Assembly (NCBI GenBank): GCA_016794585.1
Contig: JAEUJM010000042.1
Span: forward strand, 1 to 64,000
Source of the DNA: Acidimicrobiales bacterium
GTDB lineage: Bacteria; Actinomycetota; Acidimicrobiia; Acidimicrobiales; DATDAH01
Length of the DNA: 64,000 bases
Reading direction: 5' to 3'
Part shown: positions 16,770-29,148 of the stretch, piece by piece
How positions within the stretch are numbered: position 1 is the first letter of the stretch
Layout of the letters: each line of letters begins with the position of its first letter
Made by a program: the position numbers and the translations under genes
Notes under the pieces: model-generated
What the model was told of the DNA's origin: nothing
The model's input: the letters and a program-made list of their open reading frames with translations, nothing else
Databases searched by the model: none

Positions 16770-17198
16770 ATGGTCCCCGAGCCACCATCGGACACGATCA
16801 CCGCTGCGGCGGAGGTCGCGGGCACCCCGACGCTCCGCCGCCGCCTCGTCTGGATCCCCGTCGGGCTGCTGTGCGTCGGACTCGGCGGCGTCGGGATCGT
16901 GTTGCCCGGGCTGCCGTCGACCATCTTCTTCCTCGCCGCGGCCGCCGCCTTCTCCAAGTCGTCCCCGAGGCTCGAGGCCTGGGTGCTCGACCTGCGCGGC
17001 GTCGGCCCCCTGATCCGGGACTACCGGGCCGGCCTGGGCATGCCCCGGCGCGCCAAGGTGATCGCCATCACCATGATGTGGGCGGCCATCGTGCTCAGCG
17101 GCCTGGCCACCGGCCGGGCCGTCGTGGCACTCGGCCTTGCCCTGCTCGGCGTCGCCGGCACCGTGACCATCCTGCGCGTCCGCACCCGCGAAGCCTGA
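16770..17198 (+). CDS. YbaN family (DUF454) inner-membrane protein
   Basis: 142 residues with three or four membrane spans. The DUF454 signature is visible as LGGVGIVLPGLPSTIFFLAAAAAFSKSSPRL, followed by WVLDLRGVGPLIRDYRAGLGMPRRAKVIAI. The first roughly 20 residues (EPPSDTITAAAEVAG) form a hydrophilic cytoplasmic lead. The role of the family is unknown. It follows the TetR gene by 81 bp on the same strand. Confidence 0.88.
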   Translation: MVPEPPSDTITAAAEVAGTPTLRRRLVWIPVGLLCVGLGGVGIVLPGLPSTIFFLAAAAAFSKSSPRLEAWVLDLRGVGPLIRDYRAGLGMPRRAKVIAITMMWAAIVLSGLATGRAVVALGLALLGVAGTVTILRVRTREA

Positions 17199-17251
17199 AG
17201 CACGGGCCCGCCGCCAGGATCGTCGACCCTGACGACGGGACCGCAGGTTGG

Positions 17252-17419
17252 TCAGTTCTTGTGGAGGACGTCCTTCACCTTGTCGGTGGCGGTGTCCACG
17301 GCGTCCTTGACCTTGCCGGAGGCCTTGTCCGTCTTGCCCTCGCGCTTGAGGTGGTCGTCACCGGTGAGGTCACCGGCGGCCTCCTTGGCGCGACCCTTCA
17401 TCTCGTCCTTGTTCTGCAT
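17252..17419 (-). CDS. CsbD-like stress-response protein
   Basis: A 55-residue, highly charged protein: MQNKDEMKGRAKEAAGDL, with TGDDHLKREGKTDKASGKVK and a KDAVDTATDKVKDVL tail. This is the CsbD family pattern (general stress, sigma-B or osmotic regulon in other bacteria); biochemical function is unknown. An upstream AAGGAGCACGAG on the minus strand provides the ribosome-binding site. It sits downstream of the YbaN gene on the opposite strand and next to the LigD-type polymerase gene. Confidence 0.9.
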   Translation of the reverse strand: MQNKDEMKGRAKEAAGDLTGDDHLKREGKTDKASGKVKDAVDTATDKVKDVLHKN

Positions 17420-17479
17420 CTCGTGCTCCTTCGTGGGGGAACCCTCCTCCTACCCATCCGGGAGCCGAACATCCGCCGC

Positions 17480-18442
17480 TCAGCGCTTCGTCGATCGGGC
17501 GCGCCGCTTTCCCTCGTGCATGGCCTGCACCCGGGCGACGGGGATCTCGCTTCCCTCGGCGACGAGATCGGCGGTGAGCGCCTGCGGCGCGGGCATGGCC
17601 TCGCACCACGGGTCCTGGTCGCCGAGGCGCTCGAGCGCGATGCGCAGGGTGAAGTCGCCCGGCGTGACGTCGTCGAGATCGGCCCAGGAGACCGGGAACG
17701 AGACGGGGACGCCGGACCGCAGGCGCGGGCTGTAGGCCGCCACGACGGTGGCGCCGGCAGTGCGGGTGGAGTCCACGAACACCTTGCCCTCCCGCTCGTC
17801 CTTCACGAAGGCCGTGGTGGCGACCTGTGGCACGAGCCGCTCGACACGCGCCGCGAGCGCACGGGTGGCTGCCGCCGCCTGCGCGCCGTCGACCTCCGCG
17901 GTGATGGGCACGAACACGTGCAGCCCCTTGGCGCCGCTGGTCTTGACCGCACCCTCGAGACCGGCGCCGTCGAGCACCTCGTGCACGGCGTGGGCGACCT
18001 CGACGGCCGCCCCGAACCCGTCACCCTCGGGCGGGTCGAGGTCGATGACCAGGTGGGTCGGCCGGTCGAGGTCGGGGAGACGGGCGAGCGACGGGTGGAA
18101 CTCGATGGCCCGCTGGTTGGCGAACCACACGAGGGTGCGCCGGTCGTTGCACAGCGCGTAGGCGACCTTGCGCTTGGACGTCTCCGCCCAGAGCTCGATC
18201 GTCTCCACCCAATCGGGCGTGCCCCGGGGGACGTTCTTCTGCATGAACGCCTCCTGCCCCCGGTGCACCCGGATGACCGACAGCGGTCGGTCGGCGAGCT
18301 CGGGCAGCAGGCGGTCGCGGACCCCGTCGAGGTAGTCGACCAGCTCGCGCTTGGTCACCCCGGCGTCGTCGAACAGCGGTTGGTCGAGGTTGGTGAGCGG
18401 CACCTCCGCCCTCGACTCGCCGCCGGCGTCCTTGGCCATCAT
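17480..18442 (-). CDS. LigD polymerase-domain protein (archaeo-eukaryotic primase type)
   Basis: 320 residues. The stand-alone PolDom of the NHEJ ligase LigD: TNLDQPLFDDAGVTKRELVDY at the start, then HRGQEAFMQKNVPRG, the metal-binding DxD of HLVIDLDPPEGDGF, and SGAKGLHVFVPI with the nucleotide-binding His. The third acidic residue is probably in PVSWADLDD. The domain fills gaps with ribonucleotides during end joining. No Ku or ATP-dependent ligase lies within the window, so partners must be elsewhere. The start is ATG at 18442 (MMAKDAG), with a second ATG one codon on. Confidence 0.9.
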   Translation of the reverse strand: MMAKDAGGESRAEVPLTNLDQPLFDDAGVTKRELVDYLDGVRDRLLPELADRPLSVIRVHRGQEAFMQKNVPRGTPDWVETIELWAETSKRKVAYALCNDRRTLVWFANQRAIEFHPSLARLPDLDRPTHLVIDLDPPEGDGFGAAVEVAHAVHEVLDGAGLEGAVKTSGAKGLHVFVPITAEVDGAQAAAATRALAARVERLVPQVATTAFVKDEREGKVFVDSTRTAGATVVAAYSPRLRSGVPVSFPVSWADLDDVTPGDFTLRIALERLGDQDPWCEAMPAPQALTADLVAEGSEIPVARVQAMHEGKRRARSTKR

Positions 18443-18463
18443 GCGCAGGCTAAGCGTCCGACC

Positions 18464-18547
18464 TCACGAGCGCCGCCGGAACTCCTTGAGGGCGAGGGCC
18501 CCCACGATGGCGATGGCGATCACGAAGATCACGGCGACGGGCTCCAT
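18464..18547 (-). CDS. 27-residue single-pass membrane protein
   Basis: The minus strand encodes MEPVAVIFVIAIAIVGALAL ending KEFRRRS, a single hydrophobic helix with a positively charged tail, which predicts the C-terminus inside. A GGAG lies 9 bases before the ATG. The stop is 21 bp before the LigD-polymerase start on the same strand, so it may lead that transcript. No family was recognised. The call rests on hydrophobicity, the ribosome-binding site and the positive-inside tail. Confidence 0.55.
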   Translation of the reverse strand: MEPVAVIFVIAIAIVGALALKEFRRRS

Positions 18548-18650
18548 GGTGACGTTCTCCTCGGCTCGGGATCCCCGTGCCTACCCGGCGCGAACCGAGG
18601 ATGTGTTCGCCGAGTGTGGACGCGTGGCCCCCTGCGGTCGGGTCGATCGC

Positions 18651-18782
18651 TCAGGTGATCAGCGGCGCCGCGGCGAGCAGCAGGATGAGCACGACCACGC
18701 CGATCATCAGGAGGATCGCCCGACCCATGGGATGAGCGGGCGGGTGGTCGCTCTCGGGCCCCGGTCGGCGGTGAGTCGGCAT
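18651..18782 (-). CDS. 43-residue single-pass membrane protein
   Basis: The frame from the ATG at 18782 gives MPTHRRPGPESDHPPAHPMG followed by one strong membrane helix (AILLMIGVVVLILLLAAAPL). A -10-like TATACA lies 8 bp before the ATG, consistent with a leaderless mRNA, and it overlaps the divergent ferredoxin promoter. An internal ATG (MGRAILL) is an alternative start. No family was recognised. It could be a small accessory subunit of a membrane complex; nothing in the sequence decides this. Confidence 0.5.
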   Translation of the reverse strand: MPTHRRPGPESDHPPAHPMGRAILLMIGVVVLILLLAAAPLIT

Positions 18783-18790
18783 GGGACAAT

Positions 18791-18798
18791 TGTATAGT
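18791..18798. promoter_or_regulatory. Overlapping divergent -10 elements
   Basis: The sequence TGTATAGT contains TATAGT on the plus strand (18793-18798, 8 bp before the ferredoxin GTG) and TATACA on the minus strand (18796-18791, 8 bp before the small-protein ATG). The four central bases TATA are shared. Both would give leaderless transcripts. An ACAATTGT dyad overlaps the left side (18787-18794). Confidence 0.5.
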
Positions 18799-18806
18799 CT
18801 GAAAGT

Positions 18807-19037
18807 GTGGAACTAGACGTCGAGGGCGAAGTGGGTGTCCGTGTTCGTGTGCACCCGGCGCTCTGCGAGGGCTGGGGCAACTGCCACCGATTCGGCGGTG
18901 ACGTCTACCCGCTCGACGCCGACGGCCACGTCGACCTGCACCTGCTCGACGTTCCCGCCGAGCTCGCCACGCAGGCCCGGCTCGGGGCGAGCGCCTGCCC
19001 GGAGCAGGCCATCACGGTCATCGACCGCCAGCGCTGA
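18807..19037 (+). CDS. [3Fe-4S]-type ferredoxin
   Basis: 76 residues from the GTG at 18807. The cluster motif is CEGWGNC (CX5C) with a distal SACPEQAI (C-P); the missing fourth Cys is characteristic of 3Fe-4S ferredoxins that feed cytochromes P450 or Rieske oxygenases. The N-terminus VEGEVGVRVRVHPALC is typical. No P450 gene is adjacent. The TATAGT element 8 bp upstream suggests a leaderless transcript. Confidence 0.9.
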   Translation: MELDVEGEVGVRVRVHPALCEGWGNCHRFGGDVYPLDADGHVDLHLLDVPAELATQARLGASACPEQAITVIDRQR

Positions 19038-19060
19038 CTTTCCTTCTAGGGTGCCCAGCG

Positions 19061-19606
19061 GTGCGCCGCACGCTCGTCCAGATGGCCGGTCACGCCGGCT
19101 CGGGGAAGTCGACCCTGGCCCGCCAGATCGCACGGCACACCGGTGGGGTGGTCATCGACCTCGACACCGTCAAGTCCGCCCTGCTCGACGCCGGCGCCGA
19201 CTGGGACGAAGCGTCGTCGTGGAGCTACTCGGTGCTCTATGCGCTGGTCGAGGACGCCCTCGACGCGTCCGAGGTCTGGGTCGTGGTCGACACGCCGTCG
19301 TACTGGCCGCAGATCCACGAGCGCCTGACCGCGGCGGCCGACCGGTCGACGGCGGCCTACGTCTTCCTCGAGTGCGAGGCCGACGAAGCGGTGCGCGCCG
19401 ACCGCCTGGCCCGGCGGCGTCCGAGTCGGAGCCAGGTCCGGGGACTTGCGCGGCGCCCCGCCGACGCCCCCGACTCCCTGGACGCACCGCACCTCCGCCC
19501 GATCCAGCGCCCGACCGGACGCGCGTGCATCCGCGTTGTCACCGACCGGGAGGTCGACGTGGTCGGCCTCCTCGCCGACCCGGTCTTCGGCGCGCCCGCC
19601 CGGTAG
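19061..19606 (+). CDS. AAA/zeta-toxin-like P-loop kinase family protein
   Basis: 181 residues from a GTG start. The P-loop is VQMAGHAGSGKSTLARQIA; a following acidic stretch VVIDLDTVKSALL resembles the substrate-binding region of small P-loop kinases (gluconate/chloramphenicol-kinase or zeta-like). A Walker-B-like strand is VWVVVDTPSYWPQI, and the lid Arg cluster is ADRLARRRPSRSQ. Substrate unknown. It lies 23 bp after the ferredoxin stop on the same strand. A metabolite or nucleotide kinase is the best general description. Confidence 0.75.
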   Translation: MRRTLVQMAGHAGSGKSTLARQIARHTGGVVIDLDTVKSALLDAGADWDEASSWSYSVLYALVEDALDASEVWVVVDTPSYWPQIHERLTAAADRSTAAYVFLECEADEAVRADRLARRRPSRSQVRGLARRPADAPDSLDAPHLRPIQRPTGRACIRVVTDREVDVVGLLADPVFGAPAR

Positions 19607-19628
19607 GCCGGTGGGTGCCGGCGCGCCC

Positions 19629-20591
19629 TCAGTCCGCCGGCTGGGGCGTGGGCGGGGCCCAGGAGCCGTCGAGGACCTCGGGGCGGGGACGGTAGAGCCG
19701 GACCGTGTAGTTCCAGCCGTCCATGACGTAGAGGTGGTTCGGGGCGTCGCCGGGCTCGGGGGCGAGGTGCAGGACGACCGAGCCGTCGGCCTCGGGGGTT
19801 GACGTCACGGAGTTGGCGCTGAAGGAGTCGTAGGGGTTGGGCTCGAAGTAACCCTCCTGGTTGTAGATGCTCACCGACCAGAACGCGTCCACCGGGACGT
19901 CCCGGAAGGTGAGGGTGAACTCACCCACCGGGCGCGCCTCGCTGTCGATGGCGTAGAACGCCTCGGTCTCGGGCAGGCCACCCCACCCGGCGGCGGTCCC
20001 GATCAGGTGCCGGACGGGGTCGACCGCGGACGGAGGCCCGAACGTGCGGACCGCGTCGTGCACGCCCTTGCCGAGCGCCAGCACGGCGGCACGCGTGGCG
20101 TCGAGGCTCTCGGCGTCGTAGTCGGGGTGCTCGTAGGGCCCGGCCGATCCCGCCTCGATGACGAGCTGGTCCTGGATGGCGTTCACCGCGGCGACGTCAT
20201 CGGGGTCCTCCGGATCGAGGAACACCCGGGCCGCCACGGCGACGAAGCGGCTGCCGTGGTCCTCCTGGCGGAGCGCGTGCGGGCCGGCGCCGTGCAGCAC
20301 GTCGTTGATGTAGTGGTCCTCGTTGACGACCATCGCGGACAGGTAGCGGTCACCGGCCTCGGGCAGGGTGACCGTCGCCCCATCGGCCAGATCGACCACG
20401 GCGATGCTGTAGAGGGTGTCCCGGTTCATCCGGATCACCGGCTGGTTCTCGACCGGCGTCGGCGCCCGGAAGTGCAGCCAGCGGTTCACGCCGCCGCTGC
20501 CGGCGACGAACTGGTCCAGCATCCGGGCGGTCTCTGCGGCGACGAAGTTGTCGGCGTTCACGGGCACGGTCATCTGGGTCTCCTCTGTCAT
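19629..20591 (-). CDS. DUF1254/DUF1214 domain protein
   Basis: 320 residues. The N-half (NADNFVAAETARMLDQFVA, FRAPTPVENQPVIRMNRDTLYS) fits DUF1254. The C-half, with DAFWSVSIYNQEGYFEPNPYDSFS, HLAPEPGD and WNYTVRLYRPRPEVLDG, fits DUF1214. The two domains often occur as a pair in secreted or cytosolic proteins of unknown function; here there is no signal peptide. Start is ATG at 20591 (MTEETQMTVPV), with a second ATG at residue 7. It is convergent with the P-loop kinase gene. Confidence 0.85.
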   Translation of the reverse strand: MTEETQMTVPVNADNFVAAETARMLDQFVAGSGGVNRWLHFRAPTPVENQPVIRMNRDTLYSIAVVDLADGATVTLPEAGDRYLSAMVVNEDHYINDVLHGAGPHALRQEDHGSRFVAVAARVFLDPEDPDDVAAVNAIQDQLVIEAGSAGPYEHPDYDAESLDATRAAVLALGKGVHDAVRTFGPPSAVDPVRHLIGTAAGWGGLPETEAFYAIDSEARPVGEFTLTFRDVPVDAFWSVSIYNQEGYFEPNPYDSFSANSVTSTPEADGSVVLHLAPEPGDAPNHLYVMDGWNYTVRLYRPRPEVLDGSWAPPTPQPAD

Positions 20592-20691
20592 CGGCCGCTC
20601 GGACGCGGCCGGTGAACCACGCGGTCACAGGAGGTATAGCGGCCGACCGCACCGGTGCGGTCACCCGAACCGGGTGGACCGACGAAGGCGG

Positions 20692-21324
20692 CTACAGGAT
20701 CGAGCGTGCCACCGCCCGGTCGGCGAGGCCCTCGGCCTCGACCGGGTCGACGCCGAGGGCGGCGAGCAGCCTTCGGATCACCGTGCGGCGGTGGTCGAGG
20801 CCGGCTTCGCCGTCGACGATGCGACGAGCGGCCAGCAGGAGCGACCCGAGGACGACGTCGAGCGTGGCGGCGTCGGGCGGGCCGTCGAAGCGGCCGGCGG
20901 CGTGGCCCGCGGCGAGGTCGCCGCTCAGGTGCGCGAGCGGTCCGTCGACCAGCAGTGCCCGCTGCACCGCTTCGAGGCGCAGCGCCACCCGCACCAGGTC
21001 CGGCGCCTCTGCCGCCACCGCCAGCGCCCGCGCCGTGATGACCGCGAACCGCACCGCGGGATCGGCCTCCTCGACCTCGGCGGCGGCCCGGGTTGCGAAG
21101 GCCTCGACCAGCACGGGGACGAGCGCGGCGACGAGGTCCTCGCGGTCGGTGAAGTAGTTGTAGAAGGTGCCGTGGGACACGCCGGCCCGGGCGGCGACGT
21201 CGACGACGTTGAAGGACTCGCCCTGTTCGACGAGTACGTCCAGTGCCGCGTCGAGCAGCTGCTGGCGGGTGCGGGCCTTCTTCTTGTGGCCGCGCGTGAG
21301 CGCCGGCTCCGTCGCCGTGGGCAT
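20692..21324 (-). CDS. TetR/AcrR family transcriptional regulator
   Basis: 210 residues. Helix-turn-helix: KARTRQQLLDAALDVLVEQG then VVDVAARAGVSHGTFYNYFTDREDLVAAL. The rest is helical with no recognisable ligand signature. It faces the VOC-SDR-flavin hydroxylase operon and is the obvious regulator of it. Its own promoter (TTGGAC, 17 bp, TAGTAT) is 6 bp from the ATG, consistent with a leaderless mRNA, and holds a dyad in the spacer that suggests autoregulation. Confidence 0.9.
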   Translation of the reverse strand: MPTATEPALTRGHKKKARTRQQLLDAALDVLVEQGESFNVVDVAARAGVSHGTFYNYFTDREDLVAALVPVLVEAFATRAAAEVEEADPAVRFAVITARALAVAAEAPDLVRVALRLEAVQRALLVDGPLAHLSGDLAAGHAAGRFDGPPDAATLDVVLGSLLLAARRIVDGEAGLDHRRTVIRRLLAALGVDPVEAEGLADRAVARSIL

Positions 21325-21330
21325 GCCCTG

Positions 21331-21360
21331 ATACTACTCAGTATTGACAACCTGTCCAAT
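21331..21360. promoter_or_regulatory. Divergent promoter and operator of TetR and the VOC-SDR-hydroxylase operon
   Basis: On the minus strand TTGGAC and TAGTAT (21336-21331) are separated by 17 bp. On the plus strand TTGACA (21344-21349) could serve as a -35 for the 21,380 operon. Between them GACA-ACC-TGTC is flanked by TATT and AATA, giving an imperfect dyad of about 20 bp that could bind the TetR dimer. Confidence 0.5.
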
Positions 21361-21379
21361 ATTGGAGACTCTGTCATTC

Positions 21380-21940
21380 ATGACGGCCCCCAACCCGCAG
21401 CTCCGCCTCGGCCACGTCACCCTCGCCGTGCGCGACCTCGACGCCATGGTGGGCTTCTACGCCGACGTCCTCGGCTTCACGGTCACGAACCGCGGGGAGC
21501 CCGTCCCCGGCATGGGCGAGATGGCCTTCCTCTCGCAGGACCCCACCGCCCACCACCAGATCGTGCTGGTGGAGACACCTGAGCCACCGCCCCGGGCGTT
21601 CATGATGGCCGACCACCTGGCGTTCCGGACCGAGACCCTCGACGACCTCCGAGCCATCGGCGAACGCCTGGTCGCCGCCGCGGTCGACTCGGTGATCCCC
21701 GTCTCGCACGGCAACGCGTGGTCGCTCTACTTCACCGACCCCGAGGGCAACGGACTCGAGTGTTTCGTCGACTCGCCCTTCCACGTGGCCCAGCCCTACG
21801 CCGGCGCCCTCGACCTGGCGGGCTCCGACGCCGAGATCGAGGCGGCCACCCGCGGCGAGATCGAGGGGCTCCCCGAGTTCCAGCCGTTCGACGAGTGGCG
21901 GGCCGCGCTCGCCGATCGCCTCGCCGCCCGCGGGGCCTGA
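21380..21940 (+). CDS. VOC (glyoxalase/extradiol dioxygenase-like) family protein
   Basis: 186 residues from the ATG at 21380. One VOC module: RLGHVTLAVRDLDAMVGFYADVLGF (metal His), then FMMADHLAFRTETLDDL (second His) and LYFTDPEGNGLECFVDSPFHV (Glu), so the metal site is complete. The extended C-terminal tail SPFHVAQPYAGALDLAGSD is seen in ring-cleavage-type VOC proteins. It is the first gene of an operon with an SDR (3-bp gap) and a flavin hydroxylase, which suggests ring hydroxylation and cleavage of an aromatic substrate. Confidence 0.85.
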   Translation: MTAPNPQLRLGHVTLAVRDLDAMVGFYADVLGFTVTNRGEPVPGMGEMAFLSQDPTAHHQIVLVETPEPPPRAFMMADHLAFRTETLDDLRAIGERLVAAAVDSVIPVSHGNAWSLYFTDPEGNGLECFVDSPFHVAQPYAGALDLAGSDAEIEAATRGEIEGLPEFQPFDEWRAALADRLAARGA

Positions 21941-21943
21941 GCG

Positions 21944-22720
21944 GTGGACCTCGGCATCGCCGACCGCCATGCGATCGTCTGCGCCTCCAGCCGGGGGCTC
22001 GGCTTCGCGTGCGCCGAGTCGCTGGCCCGCGAAGGTGTCCACGTCACCCTGAACGGCCGCGACCCGGCGGCGCTGGCCGAGGCCGTCGACCGACTGGGCG
22101 CCCACCGGGTCGACGTGGGCTCGGTGGCCGGCGACATCGCGGACCCGGCGACCCACGCGGCGCTGCTGGCGGCCTGCCCCACTCCCGACATCCTCGTGAA
22201 CAACAACGGCGGGCCGGCGCCCGGCCGCTTCGCCGACTGGGACCGCGACGTCTGGATCGCCGCCCTCGACGCCAACATGCTCGCGCCCCTCGCCATGATC
22301 CGGGCCGTGCTCGACGGCATGGTCGAGCGCCGCTTCGGCCGGATCGTGAACATCACCTCGGCCATGGTGAAGACGCCGCTCTCCCCGATGGGCCTGTCGA
22401 CCGGCGCCCGGACCGGGCTCACCTCGGTGGCCAAGGCACTGTCCAAGGACGTGGCCCGGGCCAACGTCACCATCAACAACCTGCTGCCCGAGCGCATCGA
22501 CACCGCCCGCCAGCGCCAGATGGCGGAGCTGCACGCCTCGTTGGCTGACATCACCGTCGAGCAGGCCTACGAGCACATGGCCTCGACCATCGCCGCCGGC
22601 CGCCTGGGCCGCCCCGAGGAGGTCGGCGACGCCTGCGCCTACCTGTGCAGCGCGCAGGCGGGCTTCCTCAGCGGCCAGAACCTGCAACTCGACGGCGGCA
22701 GCTACGGAGGGCTCCTCTGA
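21944..22720 (+). CDS. SDR-family protein lacking the canonical Tyr-Lys pair
   Basis: 258 residues from a GTG. It has the SDR fold: an NAD(P) site as VCASSRGLGFACAESLAREG, NNNGGPAPG in place of NNAG, and IVNITSAMVK with the Ser. Where the catalytic YxxxK should be, the sequence reads MGLSTGARTGLTSVAKAL. This LxxSTGAR-type variation recurs in an SDR subgroup often annotated as FabG-like. Activity may use a different mechanism or be lost. It sits between the VOC gene and the flavin hydroxylase, with a TGATG overlap to the latter. Confidence 0.85.
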   Translation: MDLGIADRHAIVCASSRGLGFACAESLAREGVHVTLNGRDPAALAEAVDRLGAHRVDVGSVAGDIADPATHAALLAACPTPDILVNNNGGPAPGRFADWDRDVWIAALDANMLAPLAMIRAVLDGMVERRFGRIVNITSAMVKTPLSPMGLSTGARTGLTSVAKALSKDVARANVTINNLLPERIDTARQRQMAELHASLADITVEQAYEHMASTIAAGRLGRPEEVGDACAYLCSAQAGFLSGQNLQLDGGSYGGLL

Positions 22721-24396
22721 TGACCGACACCCCCACCCTCGACATCCCCGTGCTGATCGTGGGCGCCGGCCCGGTCGGGCTCACCGCGGCGCGCCTGCTG
22801 GCCAACGCCGGCCGGCGGTGCCTCGTGGTCGAGCGGCGGGACGGGCCGCAGCGCAACCCCGCGGCCCACGTCGTCAACGCGCGGACCCTCGAGATCTTCC
22901 GTCAGGGCGGCTTCGACATGGCCGAGATCGACCGCATCGCCAAGGACCCGGCCGACGCCGGCCACGTGAACTTCGTGACCCGCCTCGGCGGCGAGCTCAT
23001 CGGTCGCCTGCCCTTCGAGCGCCAGGGCGACGAGTGCCTGGCCCACACGCCCACACCCCTGCGCAACATCAGCCAGCACCGCCTCGAGCCGCTGCTCGCG
23101 GCGGAGGTCGCCCCACTGGTCGACCTCCGCTACGACACCGAGTGGGTGTCGGCGTCCCAGGACGACGAGGGCGTCACCTCGGTGATCCGCGACCGGCTCA
23201 CCGGCGCCGAGACCACCGTGCGCAGCGACCACCTGATCGGTGCGGACGGAGCGGGGAGCGGGGTGCGGAAGTGGCTCGGCATCTCCATGCTCGGCCCGGC
23301 CAGCATCCAGAGCTTCGTCGCCATCCACGCCGCGGCCGATCTCCGGCCCTACGTGGCCGACCGTCTCGGCGTCCTGCACTTCGTGCTCGACCCCGAGGCC
23401 CAGGGCACCTTCATCGCCCACGACCTCGACCGGGAGTGGGTGTTCATGGTCGCGTTCGACCCCGAGGGCGAGTCGGTGGACGACTACGACGACGCCCGCT
23501 GCACGAAGATCCTCACCGATGCCGTCGGCGACCCGGGCGCGAAGGTCGACATCCTCGGCGTGGGCACCTGGCACATGTCGGCGCAGGTGGCCGAGCGACT
23601 GGGCGAGGGCCGCACCTTCCTGGTCGGCGACGCCGCCCATCGGTTCCCCCCGACCGGCGGCATGGGGCTGAACACCGGCGTGGCCGATGCCCACAATCTG
23701 GTGTGGAAGCTGTGTGCGGTCGCGGACGGGTGGGCCGCCCCGGCCCTGCTCGACTCCTACGAGGCGGAACGGCGCCCCGTGGCGGAGACCAACTGCCACC
23801 AGAGCGCGTCCAACGCGTTCAAGATCGTCCACCTGCACGAGGCCCTCGGCGTGCGGCCGGGGGCGACCAGCGCCGACCTCGCGGCGACGCTGGCCGACCC
23901 CGCTCGACGCCCCGCCATCGATGCCGCCGTCGCCGAGCAGGCCACCCACTTCGACATGCTGGGCCTCCAGCTCGGCTACGTCTACGGCGAGGGTGCGCTG
24001 GCCCGCGACGCCGACGTGCCGGCGCCGACGCCGATCGAGGACCCCAGCGCCTTCGTCCCGACGGCAGAGGTCGGTGCCCGCCTCCCCCACGGCTGGCTGA
24101 CCGACGGCCGTTCCACGCTGGACCTCATCGGTGGCGACGCCCTGGTGCTGCTGACGTGTGGCGCCCACGACGCCTGGGCCGAGGCCGCCGCCCCGCTCGC
24201 CGACACACTGCCCCTCCGTCAGGTGCGTCTGTGCGAGGACGCAGAGGTCGACGCCGCGTGGTGTGTCACCAGTGGTCTCGGCGCCGACGGCGCCCTGCTC
24301 GTCCGTCCCGACCAGCACGTGGCCTGGCGGGCCGCGACGCTCCCGGCCGACGCCGGCGCCGCCCTGGCGGTCGCGGTCGCGGCCGTGCTCATCTGA
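22720..24396 (+). CDS. FAD-dependent aromatic hydroxylase (PHBH-fold monooxygenase)
   Basis: 558 residues from the ATG at 22720, overlapping the SDR stop as TGATG. FAD dinucleotide site VLIVGAGPVGLTAARLLANAG, the DG motif HLIGADGAGSGVRKW, and the GD motif FLVGDAAHRFPPTGGMGLNTG are all intact. The C-terminal roughly 150 residues (DVPAPTPIEDPSAFVPTAEVGARLPHGW in pattern) form the thioredoxin-like tail found in phenol-hydroxylase/MhpA-type enzymes. It is expected to hydroxylate an aromatic ring with NAD(P)H and oxygen. Part of a TetR-controlled catabolic operon. Confidence 0.9.
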   Translation: MTDTPTLDIPVLIVGAGPVGLTAARLLANAGRRCLVVERRDGPQRNPAAHVVNARTLEIFRQGGFDMAEIDRIAKDPADAGHVNFVTRLGGELIGRLPFERQGDECLAHTPTPLRNISQHRLEPLLAAEVAPLVDLRYDTEWVSASQDDEGVTSVIRDRLTGAETTVRSDHLIGADGAGSGVRKWLGISMLGPASIQSFVAIHAAADLRPYVADRLGVLHFVLDPEAQGTFIAHDLDREWVFMVAFDPEGESVDDYDDARCTKILTDAVGDPGAKVDILGVGTWHMSAQVAERLGEGRTFLVGDAAHRFPPTGGMGLNTGVADAHNLVWKLCAVADGWAAPALLDSYEAERRPVAETNCHQSASNAFKIVHLHEALGVRPGATSADLAATLADPARRPAIDAAVAEQATHFDMLGLQLGYVYGEGALARDADVPAPTPIEDPSAFVPTAEVGARLPHGWLTDGRSTLDLIGGDALVLLTCGAHDAWAEAAAPLADTLPLRQVRLCEDAEVDAAWCVTSGLGADGALLVRPDQHVAWRAATLPADAGAALAVAVAAVLI

Positions 24397-24456
24397 GGGT
24401 CGGGCCCCGACGGGGCGAGGCGACCGCCCGACAGCCGCCCGCCGCGTGAGAGCCAG

Positions 24457-29068
<4,612 letters not shown>

Positions 29069-29148
29069 GGGGGAGTCAGCTTGCCGATCGGCACCAGGTG
29101 AGCGCCACCCGTCGGCCGCCCGGAGGAGCCGAGGAGCCCCGTCGACGA

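Noticed and set aside
19061-19606. Zeta toxin of a toxin-antitoxin system
   Set aside because: The P-loop fits, but no epsilon-like antitoxin gene is adjacent, so only a general P-loop kinase call is made.
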